A stretch of 64,000 bases of DNA from Pseudactinotalea sp. HY158. Lineage in GTDB: Bacteria; Actinomycetota; Actinomycetes; Actinomycetales; Beutenbergiaceae. Below the pieces are notes generated by a model that made no database searches, was not told where the DNA came from, and worked only from the letters and a program-made list of their open reading frames with translations. Shown piece by piece: positions 9,582 to 18,415 of the stretch. Position numbers and translations under genes: made by a program. Location: NCBI RefSeq assembly GCF_009660225.1, contig NZ_CP045920.1, forward strand, positions 620,001 through 684,000. Reading direction: 5' to 3'. The stretch's first letter is position 1. Each line of letters opens with the position of its first letter.

Positions 9582-10276
9582 CGATCCGCGACCTCGACCT
9601 CGCGCCCGGCCGCCTGCCCGGCTGGATCGAACGGTTCGCGGCCGACCACGGCACCGGTGGCAGGATCGAGGCCACCGCGGATGCGGGGGCGCTCGTGCTG
9701 ACCGGCAGCGACGCGGTCGTCGCGCGCCTGCGCGGATGGTTCCCGCTCGCCGCCGGGCCGACCGGGGCGATCGGTCCGGTTCCCGACATCCCCGGCCCCC
9801 TCCTCGCCGAGCTCACCCGCGGCCCCGACCACGTCGGCCTCGTGCTGCTGCGCCGCGGCGGCTACGCGATCGGACTGGCCCGCGGCGGGAGACTCGTCGC
9901 CCACAAATGCGGCACCCGCTACGTGCAGGGCCGCACCGCCGCCGGCGGGCAGTCCCAGCAGCGTTTCGCCCGCCGCCGCGGCAACCAGGCGGACGCCCTC
10001 GTCGAGGCCGCCGCCGGCCACGCCGAGCGGATCCTCGCCCCGCTGCTCGAGCCGCGGGGCCTCGACCTCGGCGGCGCGCCGGGGGCGGGCCTGGTGCTCG
10101 GCGGCGACCGGATCCTGCTCGAGCAGCTGTTCGCGGGCCGCGCCCTCGCGCGGTTACGAAAGCTCCCCACCCGGGAGTTCCCGGACGTGACCAACCCGCG
10201 CTACGTCGTCCTCGAGCAGACCCTGACCCGCGCCCGAAGCGTGGCCGTGCGGATCGAGCACCCCGACGCGCGGTGA
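9578..10276 (+). CDS. acVLRF1-family peptidyl-tRNA hydrolase
   Basis: A 232-residue actinobacterial member of the VLRF1/Vms1 superfamily, release-factor-like enzymes that free nascent chains from tRNA on stalled large ribosomal subunits. The diagnostic core is KCGTRYVQGRTAAGG followed by QSQQRFARRRGNQA, where the Gln of the GGQ-like loop would do catalysis. The protein is only the catalytic domain, without the zinc finger and VIM parts of eukaryotic homologues. GTG start overlaps the MFS stop. Family is recognised from the motif; the actinobacterial role is inferred from homologues. Confidence 0.8.
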   Translation: MTIRDLDLAPGRLPGWIERFAADHGTGGRIEATADAGALVLTGSDAVVARLRGWFPLAAGPTGAIGPVPDIPGPLLAELTRGPDHVGLVLLRRGGYAIGLARGGRLVAHKCGTRYVQGRTAAGGQSQQRFARRRGNQADALVEAAAGHAERILAPLLEPRGLDLGGAPGAGLVLGGDRILLEQLFAGRALARLRKLPTREFPDVTNPRYVVLEQTLTRARSVAVRIEHPDAR

Positions 10277-10316
10277 AGCGCCGACACGGCCGGGGCGGAT
10301 CTGGCACCCTGGGCCG

Positions 10317-11321
10317 ATGACCCTCGACACGCCCCCGTGCGCGGAACTGCACCTGCACATCGAAGGCACGCTCGAGCCCGAGATGGTGTTCGCGCTCGCC
10401 GACCGCAACCGCATCCGCCTCGATTCCGCCGGGCCGGACGAACTCGCCGCCCGGTACGCGTTCAGGAACCTGCAGTCCTTCCTCGACCTGTACTACGCCA
10501 ACATGGACGTGCTGCGCACCGAGGACGACTTCGCCGACCTCACGAGCGCGTACGTGCGCCGAGCCGCGGCGGGCGGGGTGCGTCACGCCGAGATCATGTT
10601 CGACCCGCAGGCCCACACCAGCCGCGGGGTCCCGCTCGAGGTGAGCGTCGCGGGCGTCGCCCACGGATTGCGGACGACGGCCGCCGAGCTGGGCATGAGC
10701 ACGCGCCTCATCGCGGCGTTCCTGCGGGACCGGCCCGAACAGGAGGCGATCTCCGTGCTCGAGCAGCTGCTCGATCAGGACGCGCCCATCGCCGCGATCG
10801 GTCTCGACTCGGCCGAGGTGGGAAACCCGCCGGCGAAGTTCACGCGGCTGTTCGAGCTGGCCCGGGCGCGCGGCCTCGACCTCGTGGCGCACGCGGGGGA
10901 GGAGGGCCCGCCCGAGTACGTGTGGCAGGCGATCGACCTGCTCGGGGTGTTCCGGGTGGATCACGGCATCCGCTCCGTGGAGGACTCCCGGCTCGTGGCC
11001 CGGCTCGTAGCCGACCGCACGCCGCTGACGGTGTGCCCGCTGTCGAACGTGCGGTTGCGGGCCGTGGACTCGATCGCGGCCCATCCGCTGGGGGTCATGC
11101 TCGAGGCGGGCCTGAACGTGAGCGTGAACTCGGACGATCCGGCCTATTTCGGCGGCTACGTGGACGACAACTTCCGGGCCGCCCGCGACGGTCTCGGCCT
11201 CGGACGCGATCAGCTGGCCACGCTGGCCCGGAACTCGATCGCCTCCTCCGTGCTGCCCGCGGGGCGCGGGGGCGAGTTGCTGGCCGAGATCGACGCGTGG
11301 GCGGCCGCGCCGGCCGACTGA
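10317..11321 (+). CDS. add: Adenosine/adenine deaminase
   Basis: A 334-residue zinc hydrolase of the adenosine deaminase family, converting adenosine to inosine or adenine to hypoxanthine in purine salvage. Metal and catalytic motifs are in place: HLHIEGT (12-18), VAHAGEEGP (about 190-198), and NSDDPAYFGGY (271-281). The last motif with FGGY is the form found in adenine deaminases, so the base rather than the nucleoside may be the substrate. ATG start with CACCCT six bases upstream (leaderless pattern). Gene symbol reflects the family name only. Confidence 0.88.
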   Translation: MTLDTPPCAELHLHIEGTLEPEMVFALADRNRIRLDSAGPDELAARYAFRNLQSFLDLYYANMDVLRTEDDFADLTSAYVRRAAAGGVRHAEIMFDPQAHTSRGVPLEVSVAGVAHGLRTTAAELGMSTRLIAAFLRDRPEQEAISVLEQLLDQDAPIAAIGLDSAEVGNPPAKFTRLFELARARGLDLVAHAGEEGPPEYVWQAIDLLGVFRVDHGIRSVEDSRLVARLVADRTPLTVCPLSNVRLRAVDSIAAHPLGVMLEAGLNVSVNSDDPAYFGGYVDDNFRAARDGLGLGRDQLATLARNSIASSVLPAGRGGELLAEIDAWAAAPAD

Positions 11322-11349
11322 ACGGGCGCCCCGCCCGGAGGCGCCGGTC

Positions 11350-12297
11350 TCAGGGGTGGGTGCGGCCGAGCAACTCCTCCCCGGCGAGGTGGCGGCGCAG
11401 GTTCTCCTCGATGAGCCGGCCCGGGTGCTGGGGTCGCCCACCGGCGGAATGCGGGGTGAGGATGAGGTTCGGCGCGGCCCAGAGCGGGGAGTCCGCCGGG
11501 AGCGGTTCGGTGCGGAACACGTCGAGGGCGGCGCCGGCGATCGTGCCCGCGCGCAGGGCCTCGAGCAGGGCGTCGTCGTCGACCACGGAGCCGCGGCCGA
11601 CGTTGACGAACCAGGCGTGGGCGGGCAGCGCACCGAAGACCTCGCGCGAGATGATCGAGTCGGTCGCCGCCGTGCCCGGCAGGATCGAGACGAGCGCATC
11701 GGTCGCGGGCAGGATCCGCGGCAGATCATCCGGGGTCACGACCGGGTGGCCGTGCCGGTCCCCGGCGCTGCGGGCCACCCCCGTGACCTGCGCCCCCATC
11801 GCGCTCAGGTAGCCGGCGAGCACGGCGGCGATGCCGCCGAAGCCCCAGATGGTCACGCGCGCCCCGGAGATCTGCGTGAATCCCGTGCGCTTGACGGTCT
11901 GGTTGCCACTGAGCGGCCGGAACCACTCGCTGCGCTGCTGGGCGAGCGTGGTCTGGTCGAGTCGGCGGGCGGCCGCGAGCAGGAGCGCCAGGGTGTGCTC
12001 GGCGACCGGCACGTCGTGGAGACCGACACCGCCGAGGATCGGCACCCCCGGGGCGAAGCCCGCGGCGTGGAGGGAGTCCGTGCCCGCCATGAGCCCCTGG
12101 ATATACGCCAGGTTCGGCAGCTCGGCCGCCAGCGTGGCGAGCCGGGCGGGCGGGTTGAGCCAGCTCACGAGCACCGCGGCGTCGCGGTGCTCCGGCGGAA
12201 TCGGCTCGCGGACGTCGTAGCGGACGTCTTCGACTCCTTCCGGCGGCGTGAACTCGATCGGGATGACGGTGGGCACGAGGATCTTCACGAGCCCCAC
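11350..12297 (-). CDS. D-isomer-specific 2-hydroxyacid dehydrogenase
   Basis: A 315-residue NAD(P)-dependent oxidoreductase of the phosphoglycerate-dehydrogenase-like group. The Rossmann loop is WGFGGIAAVLAGYL, and the catalytic Arg, Glu and His are in NVGRGSVVDD, DVFRTEPLP and LTPHSAGG. The substrate is unknown. GTG at 12297 is the longest start; GTG 12288 is equally plausible. It converges on the deaminase gene across a short gap containing an inverted GGCGCC sequence that could act as a shared terminator. Confidence 0.87.
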   Translation of the reverse strand: MGLVKILVPTVIPIEFTPPEGVEDVRYDVREPIPPEHRDAAVLVSWLNPPARLATLAAELPNLAYIQGLMAGTDSLHAAGFAPGVPILGGVGLHDVPVAEHTLALLLAAARRLDQTTLAQQRSEWFRPLSGNQTVKRTGFTQISGARVTIWGFGGIAAVLAGYLSAMGAQVTGVARSAGDRHGHPVVTPDDLPRILPATDALVSILPGTAATDSIISREVFGALPAHAWFVNVGRGSVVDDDALLEALRAGTIAGAALDVFRTEPLPADSPLWAAPNLILTPHSAGGRPQHPGRLIEENLRRHLAGEELLGRTHP

Positions 12298-12412
12298 CGT
12301 AATGGCCGGGCGCGGAGTCGGTGGCGAGCCGGCGCGCGGAGTGGCGCCGGGGAGGTTTCGGACTCGGGGTTAGGGTGAGGGCGCCCCTTCGCTCCCACAC
12401 GTGAGGACATCG

Positions 12413-13009
12413 ATGCGACGCCGTCTCCTGATCGTCCCGCTCACGGCTCTCGCCCTGACGCTTGCAGGCTGCACGGACCCCTCTCCGGAGGTGTCCGCGG
12501 AGGCCGGCGATGCGAGCCCGGCGGCGAGCGGCGCGGCGGAGCAGCAGGCGGCGCGGCCGCGTCCGGGAGACGACTGGAACGCGGCCGATCGCGAGTACGT
12601 GCCCGCCGTGCTGGCCGATCTCGAGGGGCTGGTCGTGCTGCACGAGGAGCTGCTCGGCGTGGAGGAGCTGCCCAAGCGTGCGCAGGAGCTGGCGAGCGGC
12701 CTCGATGCGGTGCTCACGATGGAGGTCGCGGAACTGACCGACCTCATGGATTCGGTCGACGGCCTCGAGCCCGTCCGGACCGATACGACCGCGGCCGTCG
12801 AGGCCATCGCCTCCGCCGGGTCTCCCGCCGACGCGCTCGCCGTCTACCTGCCCGCGGTGACCGAGCTCTACGATTCCGCGATCGAGCGCAGCAACGACGT
12901 GCTCGAGGCGGGCGCGGCCGAACAGGTGCGCACCCTCGCCCAGGACCTGGCCGAGGGCCTCGCCGCGGACGCGGAGCAGGTGGCCGGGCTCGAGGCCGAG
13001 GCCGAGTAG
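12413..13009 (+). CDS. Putative lipoprotein, possibly DUF305-related
   Basis: A 198-residue secreted lipoprotein. The N-terminus MRRRLLIVPLTALALTLAGC is a lipoprotein signal with the lipobox LAGC, so the mature protein would be anchored at Cys20. The rest is acidic, Ala-rich and alpha-helical. The segment around DREYVPAVLADLE and LTMEVAELTDLMD weakly recalls DUF305 but lacks its His pairs. The ATG at 12413 follows a good GAGGA ribosome site at the right distance, preferred over an in-frame GTG at 12401. Function unknown. Confidence 0.75.
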   Translation: MRRRLLIVPLTALALTLAGCTDPSPEVSAEAGDASPAASGAAEQQAARPRPGDDWNAADREYVPAVLADLEGLVVLHEELLGVEELPKRAQELASGLDAVLTMEVAELTDLMDSVDGLEPVRTDTTAAVEAIASAGSPADALAVYLPAVTELYDSAIERSNDVLEAGAAEQVRTLAQDLAEGLAADAEQVAGLEAEAE

Positions 13010-13028
13010 CGCGCCGCCGACTCGGCGA

Positions 13029-13304
13029 TCAGGCGGCCGAGTCCTCGTCCCGCGCGGGTTCCTGGTTCTCGGACATGCCCGCGTCGTCGATCAGGTGCAT
13101 CCGGTGCGCCCAGGCGTAGCCGATGCTTCCCAGGACGATCCCGGCGATGCAGATGAGGAAGTAGCGGTTCGAGGGCGCGGCCCCCGCCAGGCGCATGATC
13201 GCGAGCGCGGCGATGGTCAGGATCCAGCCGACGATCCCGGCCAGGAAGATCGCCTTGGCGTTGACGCGGGCCGGGGACAGCTCGCTGGGAGGGGTCTCGC
13301 TCAC
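13029..13304 (-). CDS. DUF2530 small membrane protein
   Basis: A 91-residue protein with two transmembrane helices (AIFLAGIVGWILTIAALAIM and YFLICIAGIVLGSIGYAWAH) and a charged C-terminus, matching the DUF2530 family found beside MarR regulators and transporters in actinobacteria. Role unknown. The GTG at 13304 is preferred because TAGCAT lies seven bases upstream; an in-frame GTG at 13328 would also be possible. Confidence 0.75.
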   Translation of the reverse strand: MSETPPSELSPARVNAKAIFLAGIVGWILTIAALAIMRLAGAAPSNRYFLICIAGIVLGSIGYAWAHRMHLIDDAGMSENQEPARDEDSAA

Positions 13305-13419
13305 CTGGGCGATGCTAGCGGGATTCACGCCGCGGTGCCCGCGGGGCGGCCCCGTGTCGACCGGTCGTGGGAGGGCGATCCCAGTGTCGAAACGATTCGG
13401 CCGGATGTGACGTAGGGCA

Positions 13420-13448
13420 TTTACTTAGCTTAACTAATGACCTAGGCT
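13420..13448 (+). promoter_or_regulatory. Promoter with MarR-type operator
   Basis: TTTACT (13420-13425) and TAGGCT (13443-13448) are 17 bases apart and place the start of transcription just before the ATG at 13457. Between them lies the inverted repeat TTAG-N5-CTAA (13425-13437) in an AT-rich patch that stands out from the surrounding GC-rich DNA. A MarR dimer bound there would block polymerase, so autoregulation of the MarR-MFS pair is likely. Confidence 0.55.
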
Positions 13449-13456
13449 CGTCCGTG

Positions 13457-13897
13457 ATGACGACCCCCACCCAGCCCATCCGCCGCACCGAGCCGCCGCT
13501 CGCCACCAGGCTGCGCATCACCCTGCTGCGCACCTCGCGCCGGCTCCGGAACGAGAGCGCGGGCACCCTGCCGGAGGGGCACCTGTCGGTGCTCTCCGCC
13601 CTGTTCACCCACGGCGCGCTCTCACCGGGAGAGCTGGCCGAGCGCGAGCACGTGCGCCCGCCGTCGATGACCCGCACCCTCCAGCATCTCGAGGGGGAGG
13701 GCTACCTCGAGCGGGCCACCCACCCCACCGACGGGCGTCAGGTCGTCATCTCCCTCTCGCCCGCCGGCGAGGAGTACATCCGCGAGACCCGGCGCCGCCG
13801 CGATCAGTGGCTGCAGCGACGTCTCGCCTCCCTCACCCGCGACCAGCGCGCGATCCTGGCTCAGGCCGAGTCCATCCTGCGGGAGGTGATCGACTGA
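13457..13897 (+). CDS. MarR family transcriptional regulator
   Basis: A 146-residue winged-helix regulator. The recognition part reads SPGELAEREHVRPPSMTRTLQHLEGEGYLER followed by the wing HPTDGRQVVISLS, the standard MarR arrangement, with dimerisation helices at both ends. It very probably represses itself and the MFS gene whose ATG overlaps its stop (TGATG). The ligand is unknown. ATG 13457 follows a TAGGCT by eight bases. Confidence 0.9.
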   Translation: MTTPTQPIRRTEPPLATRLRITLLRTSRRLRNESAGTLPEGHLSVLSALFTHGALSPGELAEREHVRPPSMTRTLQHLEGEGYLERATHPTDGRQVVISLSPAGEEYIRETRRRRDQWLQRRLASLTRDQRAILAQAESILREVID

Positions 13898-15222
13898 TGC
13901 GGCGGATCTTCGCCTCCCTCGTCTTCTACAACTACCGGCTGTGGTTCGCCGGGGCGCTCGTGGCCAACATCGGCACCTGGATGCAGCGCGTGGCCCAGGA
14001 CTGGGTCGTGCTCACGGTCCTGACCGACAACTCGGGGTTCGCCGTCGGGGTCGTGACTGCGCTGCAGTTCATCCCCACGGTCGTCCTCACCCCCTACGCC
14101 GGGGTGATCGCCGACCGGTTCAACCGCCGCAAGATCCTCGTGCTCACCCAGGCGATGCTCGGCCTGCTCGCGCTCGGGCTGGGGATCTTCATCCTCACGG
14201 GGATCGCGGAACTGTGGCACGTGTACGTCTTCGCCTCGCTCCTCGGCGTCGTCTCCGCCTTCGACGCCCCCGCCCGGCAGGTGTTCGTCTCCGAACTCGT
14301 GCCGACCTCCCAGCTCGGCAATGCCGTGAGCCTCAACTCCGCCTCCTTCAACGCCGCCCGCCTGATCGGGCCCGGGGTCGCGGGCCTGGGGATCGCGGTC
14401 GTGGGCCCGGGCTGGATCTTCATCATCAACGCGGTGAGCTTCGCGGGAACCATCCTCGCCGTCGTCGTCATGCGAGCCTCCGAACTGCAGCCGGTGCGCA
14501 AGACGAAACGGGAGAGTGGGCAGCTCCGGGCGGGATTCGACTACGTGCGCCGCCGCACCGACATCCTCGTCATCATGGTGACGATCTTCGTCGTCTCGAG
14601 CCTCGCGCTGCACTTCCAACTCACGTCGGCGGTGATCGCGACCCAGGTCTTCCACCGCGGGGCCGGGGAGTACGGGATCCTCGGCTCGGCGATGGCGATC
14701 GGCTCCCTCGCCGGAGCGCTCATGGCGGCGCGCCGGAGCCGGCCGCGCGTGCGACTCGTGGTGATCTCGGCGTTCGGCTACGGGATCTCGGCCGGGCTCA
14801 TGGCGATCATGCCGACCTACGAGCTCTTCCTGATCATGACGATCCCGGTCGGATTCTTCACGCTGACGATGATGACCGCCGCGAACGCCGCGATCCAGAT
14901 CGGCTCGGATCCCGCGATGCGGGGCCGGGTCATGAGCCTGTACCTCGTGGTGCTCTTCGGCGCCAAGCCCGTCGGCGCTCCCCTGATCGGCGGGATCGCC
15001 GAGGCGGTGGGCGGGCGCTGGGCGATCGGCGTCGGGGCGATCGCCGCCATCCTCGTGGCGATCGCAGCCGCGATCTGGACCAAGCGCAATTGGGGCGTCG
15101 AGGTCACCTACAGCCTGCGCACCCGCCCCCACGTGCTCCTCACCCACCCGGAGGAGCGGGAACTGCAGGACCAGGTGGGAGTCGATCTCGCCGCCCAGCA
15201 GGCCCGGGACCGCGCGGCGTGA
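13897..15222 (+). CDS. MFS transporter (MFS_3-type exporter)
   Basis: A 441-residue permease with about eleven hydrophobic segments. NIGTWMQRVAQDWVV near the N-terminus and the loop GVIADRFNRRKIL are typical of the MFS_3/enterobactin-exporter-like group, usually drug or siderophore exporters. It is translationally coupled to the MarR regulator, which suggests export of a compound that the regulator senses. Substrate not predictable. Confidence 0.88.
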   Translation: MRRIFASLVFYNYRLWFAGALVANIGTWMQRVAQDWVVLTVLTDNSGFAVGVVTALQFIPTVVLTPYAGVIADRFNRRKILVLTQAMLGLLALGLGIFILTGIAELWHVYVFASLLGVVSAFDAPARQVFVSELVPTSQLGNAVSLNSASFNAARLIGPGVAGLGIAVVGPGWIFIINAVSFAGTILAVVVMRASELQPVRKTKRESGQLRAGFDYVRRRTDILVIMVTIFVVSSLALHFQLTSAVIATQVFHRGAGEYGILGSAMAIGSLAGALMAARRSRPRVRLVVISAFGYGISAGLMAIMPTYELFLIMTIPVGFFTLTMMTAANAAIQIGSDPAMRGRVMSLYLVVLFGAKPVGAPLIGGIAEAVGGRWAIGVGAIAAILVAIAAAIWTKRNWGVEVTYSLRTRPHVLLTHPEERELQDQVGVDLAAQQARDRAA

Positions 15223-15289
15223 GTGGGCGGCGTCCCGCCCCGCGTCCGGTCACCGCCCCTCACGGCGGCGCGGAGGACGGCGGTGGCGG

Positions 15290-15595
15290 TCAGGCCGGGT
15301 CGAGATCGAATGCGTCGCTGATGGCGCGGGCCAGTGCCGGCTCCTGATCGTCGAAGAGCAGGCCGATCACCCGGCCGACAGCGGAGCGGGGAACCCTCAT
15401 GATGTTGTCGCAACTGATGACGCTGTCGTGGTCGAGGCCGTTGCGGGGTCCGACCGGGACTTCGGTCGAGAGGCCGCGGATCGTGCTGGTGATCGGCGCG
15501 ACGGAGACCCAGGTGAGCAGATGCAGTGCGGATTGTCGGGTCAGGATCAGGGCTGGGCGCCGCTTGTCCAAAAGCACCGCGGAGATCGTGCGCAT
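15290..15595 (-). CDS. MazF/PemK-type toxin
   Basis: A 101-residue endoribonuclease toxin of the MazF/PemK family, which cuts RNA at short sequences. Family strands are clear: KRRPALILTR, VSVAPITSTIRGLSTEV, NGLDHDSVISCDNI. The conserved Arg and Ser/Thr of the active cleft are retained, so it should be active. Its ATG (15595) overlaps the stop of the upstream antitoxin by one base. It faces the relic of a second MazF-like gene across the antitoxin. Confidence 0.87.
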   Translation of the reverse strand: MRTISAVLLDKRRPALILTRQSALHLLTWVSVAPITSTIRGLSTEVPVGPRNGLDHDSVISCDNIMRVPRSAVGRVIGLLFDDQEPALARAISDAFDLDPA

Positions 15596-15834
15596 CAATC
15601 CAGTGGTGGGTGCGGTGGGTCGAGCAGGCCGTCGAGGTCCGGGTAGACGCTCTCGCCCCGCTGCGTCGCGGCGCGTAGGGCGGCCTCGTCACGACGGTAG
15701 CGCTGCGAGCGTTGAAGTCGGGCGATACTGCGCCGGACGGCGTCGGAGCGGCTCGCGGCGCGACCCTCGGTGACCTCGTTGTCGAGTGCAGCCAACTCAC
15801 GAGCGTCGAGCCTGATCGCGATCTGAGTGGTCAT
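15595..15834 (-). CDS. Ribbon-helix-helix antitoxin (MazE/CopG-like)
   Basis: A 79-residue protein with an N-terminal ribbon-helix-helix DNA-binding fold (IAIRLDARELAALDNEV, then ASRSDAVRRSIARL) and a short charged tail that would bind the toxin. It is the first gene of the pair and is coupled to the MazF-like gene. ATG 15834 has TATTCT six bases upstream, again a leaderless pattern. Confidence 0.82.
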   Translation of the reverse strand: MTTQIAIRLDARELAALDNEVTEGRAASRSDAVRRSIARLQRSQRYRRDEAALRAATQRGESVYPDLDGLLDPPHPPLD

Positions 15835-16034
15835 GCTTCAAGAATAGCCTCGACGTCAACCGTGTGGTATGCACGTTCAGGCATGTGCGGCCCCGACAAA
15901 TCGGGCCGGCCGCTCAGCCCAGCGTGGAGCCCAGGTGTAGAACAAACGTCGAACGCGGTGCTGTGGCTCACCAGGTTTCGAGCGGACGCGGAGCCGCTCA
16001 CGGGCGAGGACGTCACCGCGGAGCCGGAAGCTTG

Positions 16035-16297
16035 GTGATTCGCGGAGCCGTATACCGGATCGATATCGGCCGGCCCCGGAACCATGAGCAGGGCGGCAGG
16101 CGTCTGGGTCTGGTCGTGTCCCCGGCGGACTCGCCGGACGGTCGAGGCGGATCCTGGTCGACCGGATACGCTCGATCGACAAGGACTATGTCGTGGGTGA
16201 TCCGGTCGACTATCCGACCCGGGACCAGCTCGCAGCGGTCGAGCTCGCGTTTGCCCACGACCTGGGCGTCCAAGGAGCCGGCTCTCCACGACCCTGA
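16035..16297 (+). pseudogene. Relic of a second MazF-like toxin (internal deletion)
   Basis: The first part (GTG 16035) reads VIRGAVYRIDIG ... HEQGGRRLGLVVSPADSP, the normal start of a MazF toxin. From about 16140 the family's C-terminus continues in another frame (RILVDRIRSIDKDYVVGDPVDY ... VELAFAHDLGV) to a stop at 16295. The central 30 or so residues of the family, with part of the active site, are missing. The codons just upstream, ending EPLTGEDVTAEPEAW with a stop at 16036 overlapping the GTG, look like the tail of the cognate antitoxin, whose beginning is gone. So this is a dead TA locus beside a live one. Confidence 0.7.
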
Positions 16298-16334
16298 TAG
16301 CCGCCCGCTGCGGGATCCCTCGGGTGAGCCCGAG

Positions 16335-17441
16335 TCAGAGCCGCTCGACCACGTAGTCGATGCAGGCGGTGAGCGCCTCGACGTCCGCCGGGGCCACGGC
16401 CGGGTACATCCCGATCCGCAGCTGGTTGCGGCCCAGCTTGCGATAGGGCTCCGTGTCGACGATCCCGTTCGCGCGCAGGGTCGCCGCGAGCGACTTCGCG
16501 TCGATCCCCTCGTCGAAGTCGATCGTACCGACGACGGGTGAGCGGTTCGCGGTCGAGGTCACCCAGGGCCGGGCGAACGTCGAGCTCTCCGCCCAGCCGT
16601 ACAGGGTCGCCGCGCTCGCCGCGCTGCGCTCCACGGCGAAGGGGAGCCCGCCGCCGGCGAACATCCAGTCGAGCTGCTCGGCCAGCAGCGCCAGCGTGAC
16701 GATCGCCGGGGTGTTGAGGGTCTGTTCGAGCCGGGAGTTCTTGACGGCGGCGGCGAGCGAGAGGCTCTGCGGCACCCACCGCGAGCTCAGGCGCTCGATC
16801 CGCTCGAGCGCCGCCGGGGAGAGGAGCGCCAGCCACAGGCCGCCGTCGGAGGCGAAGGACTTCTGTGGCGCGAAGTAGTAGGCGTCGGTCTGGGCGAGGT
16901 CGATCGCGACCCCGCCCGCGGCGCTCGTGGCGTCCACGAGCATGAGCGCGCCCGCATCGGCGCCCGCGACCCGCCGGACCGGGTTGACCACTCCGGTCGA
17001 GGTCTCGTTCTGGACCCACGCGTAGGTGTCGATGCCGGCGCCCGCCCGGGGGCCCACGCCCGTCCCGGGCTCGGACGTGACCATGTCGGGTTCGGAGAGC
17101 CACGGGGCGGCGGCGCCGGCGGCGGCGAACTTGGCGCCGAACTCGCCCGCGTGGGCGAACTGGGCCCGGTCGTCGATGAGCTGGAAGGTCGCGGCATCCC
17201 AGAAGAGGGTCGACCCGCCGTTGCCGAGCACCACCTCGTAGCCGGCGGGTGCGTCGAAGAGCTCGGCGGTCATCCGGCGCACCCGCGCGACCAGATCCCG
17301 CACGGGCGGCTGCCGGTGGGAGGTGCCCACGACGCTCGGGTTGAGGCGCAGCACCGCCTCGAGCTGGGAGTCCCGCACGAGGCTGGGGCCGGCTCCGAAC
17401 CGGCCGTCGTCGGGAAGCAGGTGCGCGGGAATCGTGATCAC
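16335..17441 (-). CDS. serC: Phosphoserine aminotransferase
   Basis: A 368-residue PLP enzyme of serine biosynthesis that interconverts 3-phosphohydroxypyruvate and phosphoserine with glutamate. It is of the actinobacterial SerC type. Visible: GPSLVRDSQ and GTSHRQPPV near the start, the PLP lysine in YYFAPQKSFASDGG, and the C-terminal YRKLGRNQLRIGMYP. GTG start at 17441 with TAAACT six bases upstream. It is divergent from the ideR-like gene, an arrangement common in Micrococcales. Confidence 0.92.
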   Translation of the reverse strand: MITIPAHLLPDDGRFGAGPSLVRDSQLEAVLRLNPSVVGTSHRQPPVRDLVARVRRMTAELFDAPAGYEVVLGNGGSTLFWDAATFQLIDDRAQFAHAGEFGAKFAAAGAAAPWLSEPDMVTSEPGTGVGPRAGAGIDTYAWVQNETSTGVVNPVRRVAGADAGALMLVDATSAAGGVAIDLAQTDAYYFAPQKSFASDGGLWLALLSPAALERIERLSSRWVPQSLSLAAAVKNSRLEQTLNTPAIVTLALLAEQLDWMFAGGGLPFAVERSAASAATLYGWAESSTFARPWVTSTANRSPVVGTIDFDEGIDAKSLAATLRANGIVDTEPYRKLGRNQLRIGMYPAVAPADVEALTACIDYVVERL

Positions 17442-17504
17442 GGGCCGAGTTTATCCCGACTCCTCGGGCCACCCAGTAGGCTGGGCCCGGACCTGGGAGG
17501 GTAT

Positions 17505-18206
17505 GTGAGTGACCTGATCGACACCACGGAGATGTATCTCAAGACCGTCCTGGAACTGGGCGAGGAGGGCATACCGCCGATGCGCGCGCGCATCGTCGAG
17601 CGGCTCGGCCATTCCGGGCCCACGGTGTCGCAGACCGTCGCGCGGATGGAGCGCGACGGTCTCATGGTCGTCACCGCCGACCGCCATCTCGAGCTCACCG
17701 ACGAGGGGCGCGCCCGCGCCACCCGGGTCATGCGCAAGCACCGCCTCGCCGAACGCCTCCTGATCGACGTCATCGGACTCGACTGGCCGCACGTGCACGA
17801 GGAGGCGTGCCGATGGGAGCACGTCATGAGCGAGCAGGTCGAGCGCCGGCTCATCCGGCTGCTCGGCAATCCGCACTGGGACCCGTACGGCAACCCGATC
17901 CCCGGCCTCGACGAGCTCGGCCTCGACGCCTCGCCGGACGAGCCGGTGACCCCGCTGTCGGACCTGCTCGCCCAGGGGCGGGAGGCGGTCATCGTGCTCG
18001 CCCGGATCGGCGAACCGCTCCAGGTCGACACCGAGGTGCTCGCGCGCTTCGCCGAGCTGGGGATCGGCCCGGGGGTGGGGCTGCGGGTGGGTCACGACGG
18101 CCATCTGCTCACGCTCGCCCGCACGGACGACGCGGGCGAGGGTCCGGCCGGCGTGCTCGAGGTGCCGCTCGACCTCGCCAAGCATCTGTTCGTCGCCCGC
18201 CCGTAG
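17505..18206 (+). CDS. ideR: Iron-dependent repressor of the DtxR/IdeR family
   Basis: A 233-residue metal-dependent repressor. Domain 1 is a winged helix (MRARIVERLGHSGPTVSQTVARMERDGLMVV). Domain 2 holds the dimer interface and metal ligands (MRKHRLAERLLIDVIGLDW, VHEEACRWEHVMSEQVE, GNPHWDPYGNPIPG). The last 80 residues form an SH3-like domain, so it has the full-length IdeR form. With Fe(II) it would repress iron uptake. GTG 17505 follows a GGGAGG ribosome site, one of the few leadered starts nearby. Confidence 0.9.
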   Translation: MSDLIDTTEMYLKTVLELGEEGIPPMRARIVERLGHSGPTVSQTVARMERDGLMVVTADRHLELTDEGRARATRVMRKHRLAERLLIDVIGLDWPHVHEEACRWEHVMSEQVERRLIRLLGNPHWDPYGNPIPGLDELGLDASPDEPVTPLSDLLAQGREAVIVLARIGEPLQVDTEVLARFAELGIGPGVGLRVGHDGHLLTLARTDDAGEGPAGVLEVPLDLAKHLFVARP

Positions 18207-18415
18207 TCGCTCTCGACCTTCGTATCGAGCGGGCTCGACCTTCGGGTGACCGGCCGTCGCCGTGTGATGTCCGCCACAGGTGTCCGGGGTGGCGGACGGC
18301 CGGGCCCTCGGGGTGGGGGCGGGACACCCCCGGGATCCTGCGGGTTCGGCTCCATCCACAGGGGGAGCAGGGTGGCCGGGGTCATCCCCAGGTATGAGAG
18401 CTCCGTAACCTTAAC
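18207..18415. other. Intergenic stretch without a recognisable gene
   Basis: About 210 bases between ideR and the promoter region of the riboswitch. It is GC-rich and carries a near-repeat of CTCGACCTTCG (around 18210 and 18228) and a GC-rich inverted sequence near 18290-18330 that could end ideR transcription. No coding potential was seen on either strand. Confidence 0.4.
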
